This document shows positions 63,737 to 64,000 of a stretch of 64,000 bases of DNA, one piece after another. The DNA is taken from contig AP018280.1 in assembly GCA_004296455.1 (NCBI GenBank), positions 5,568,794 to 5,632,793 on the forward strand, in the 5' to 3' direction. A model generated the notes under the pieces. It was given only the letters and a program-made list of their open reading frames with translations. It was not told the origin of the DNA and did no database searches. Numbering within the stretch: the stretch's first letter is position 1; each line of letters begins with the position of its first letter. The DNA comes from Calothrix sp. NIES-4101. Lineage in GTDB: Bacteria > Cyanobacteriota > Cyanobacteriia > Cyanobacteriales > Nostocaceae. The position numbers were made by a program, and so were the translations under genes.

Positions 63737-64000
63737 TTAACATCCCCGCAACCGAGGTTTTTCGTAATAAATCCGCAACAAATTTTGTTCGCGTGCGGTT
63801 TTGGGAACAGTCTGTAACTTTTGTAGTGGTTCGATAATTTCGCTTTCGGAAACACCAAATACGGTTTCTACCGATTGCTGCGGCATTGTTAACAATGTCT
63901 TGGCAACTTGTAATATATTGATGCCGACATTGTCAAAATGTTGACAGCACTTGAGGTTTTGTTCGATTTGGTTAATTAGCGCTAACCCAGCAAACTGAAC
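63737..64000 (-). CDS. 3' end of a minus-strand gene, possibly phosphotransferase-like
   Basis: 87 codons before a stop at 63737, running off the right edge. Sequence begins VQFAGLALINQIEQNLKCCQ, includes FDNVGINILQVAKTLLTMPQ and ends RIYYEKPRLRGC. The helical pattern resembles the C-terminal lobe of aminoglycoside-phosphotransferase-type kinases, which are known neighbours of HopA1-family genes in cyanobacteria; this is a weak match by eye. It lies 297 bp upstream of the HopA1-type gene on the same strand. Confidence 0.55.
   Translation of the reverse strand, partial: VQFAGLALINQIEQNLKCCQHFDNVGINILQVAKTLLTMPQQSVETVFGVSESEIIEPLQKLQTVPKTAREQNLLRIYYEKPRLRGC

Noticed and set aside
63436-63858. 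Long minus-strand ORFs upstream of the HopA1 gene
   Set aside because: Low-complexity, overlap the end of the real gene at 63737-64000 in another frame.

Overview
The window is a piece of a filamentous, probably heterocyst-forming cyanobacterial chromosome (Nostocales type: Nostoc, Calothrix, Scytonema or relatives). Evidence: many copies of the HIP1 octamer GCGATCGC, a phycobilisome linker, CyaB- and CyaC-type adenylate cyclases, a very large hybrid Ser/Thr-His kinase of the HstK type, abundant TPR/NB-ARC and AAA-like STAND proteins, DUF1802 and DUF3153 proteins, and long AT-rich intergenic gaps with dispersed repeats. No CRISPR array, rRNA or prophage was seen. One tRNA, Gly(UCC), is present.

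Layout. 0-4 kb: the 3' end of a STAND-type AAA protein with a Cache sensor, a VapBC-like toxin-antitoxin pair, thioredoxin and two small secreted proteins. 4-8.4 kb: an orphan ureC, then a SulP anion transporter cut in its STAS domain by an IS5-type element. 8.4-12.9 kb: one NB-ARC/TPR gene (about 863 codons when reconstructed) broken by three lesions: an in-frame TGA, a 178-bp MITE with an 11-bp target duplication, and a 1679-bp IS with a 9-bp target duplication. 13.2-20 kb: two very small ORFs, aroQ, an ADP-ribosylglycohydrolase-like gene, a 7TM-HD phosphohydrolase, a GNAT enzyme and a coiled-coil protein. 20.3-25.4 kb: tRNA-Gly, a TonB-like protein with a 9-residue Q-rich repeat, and CyaC. 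26-34.4 kb: a second GNAT, a cyanobacterial unknown, hisC, an esterase, glutathione reductase, two unknowns and gcvT. 34.9-41.7 kb: a DJ-1/PfpI-ferritin-like fusion, a SRPBCC membrane protein, another IS5-type element, a zinc alcohol/formaldehyde dehydrogenase and gamma-glutamyltransferase. 42-53 kb: DUF1802, aldo/keto reductase, CyaB and the 1998-residue HstK-type kinase. 53-64 kb: phycobilisome linker, sugar-phosphate nucleotidyltransferase, scpA, AI-2E transporter, pdxH, a small basic protein, a DUF3153 lipoprotein, a TPR membrane protein, a DHNA-CoA-type thioesterase, a HopA1-family protein and the 3' end of the next gene.

How genes relate. Signalling is the dominant theme: two cAMP-producing cyclases with GAF inputs, an HD phosphodiesterase and a kinase hub. 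Redox and one-carbon/stress functions (thioredoxin, glutathione reductase, GGT, formaldehyde-type dehydrogenase, DJ-1) are scattered and not in one operon. Transposition is recent and heavy between 7 and 11 kb: target duplications are still exact and both broken genes can be reconstructed in frame by removing the insertions.

The best leads for something new are the multiply disrupted NB-ARC/TPR gene with its MITE, the STAND-Cache fusion at the left edge, the HopA1-family gene with its neighbour at the right edge (similar in kind to the lyase of class V lanthipeptide systems), and the two tiny ORFs upstream of aroQ. All reading was by eye; no database search was run.
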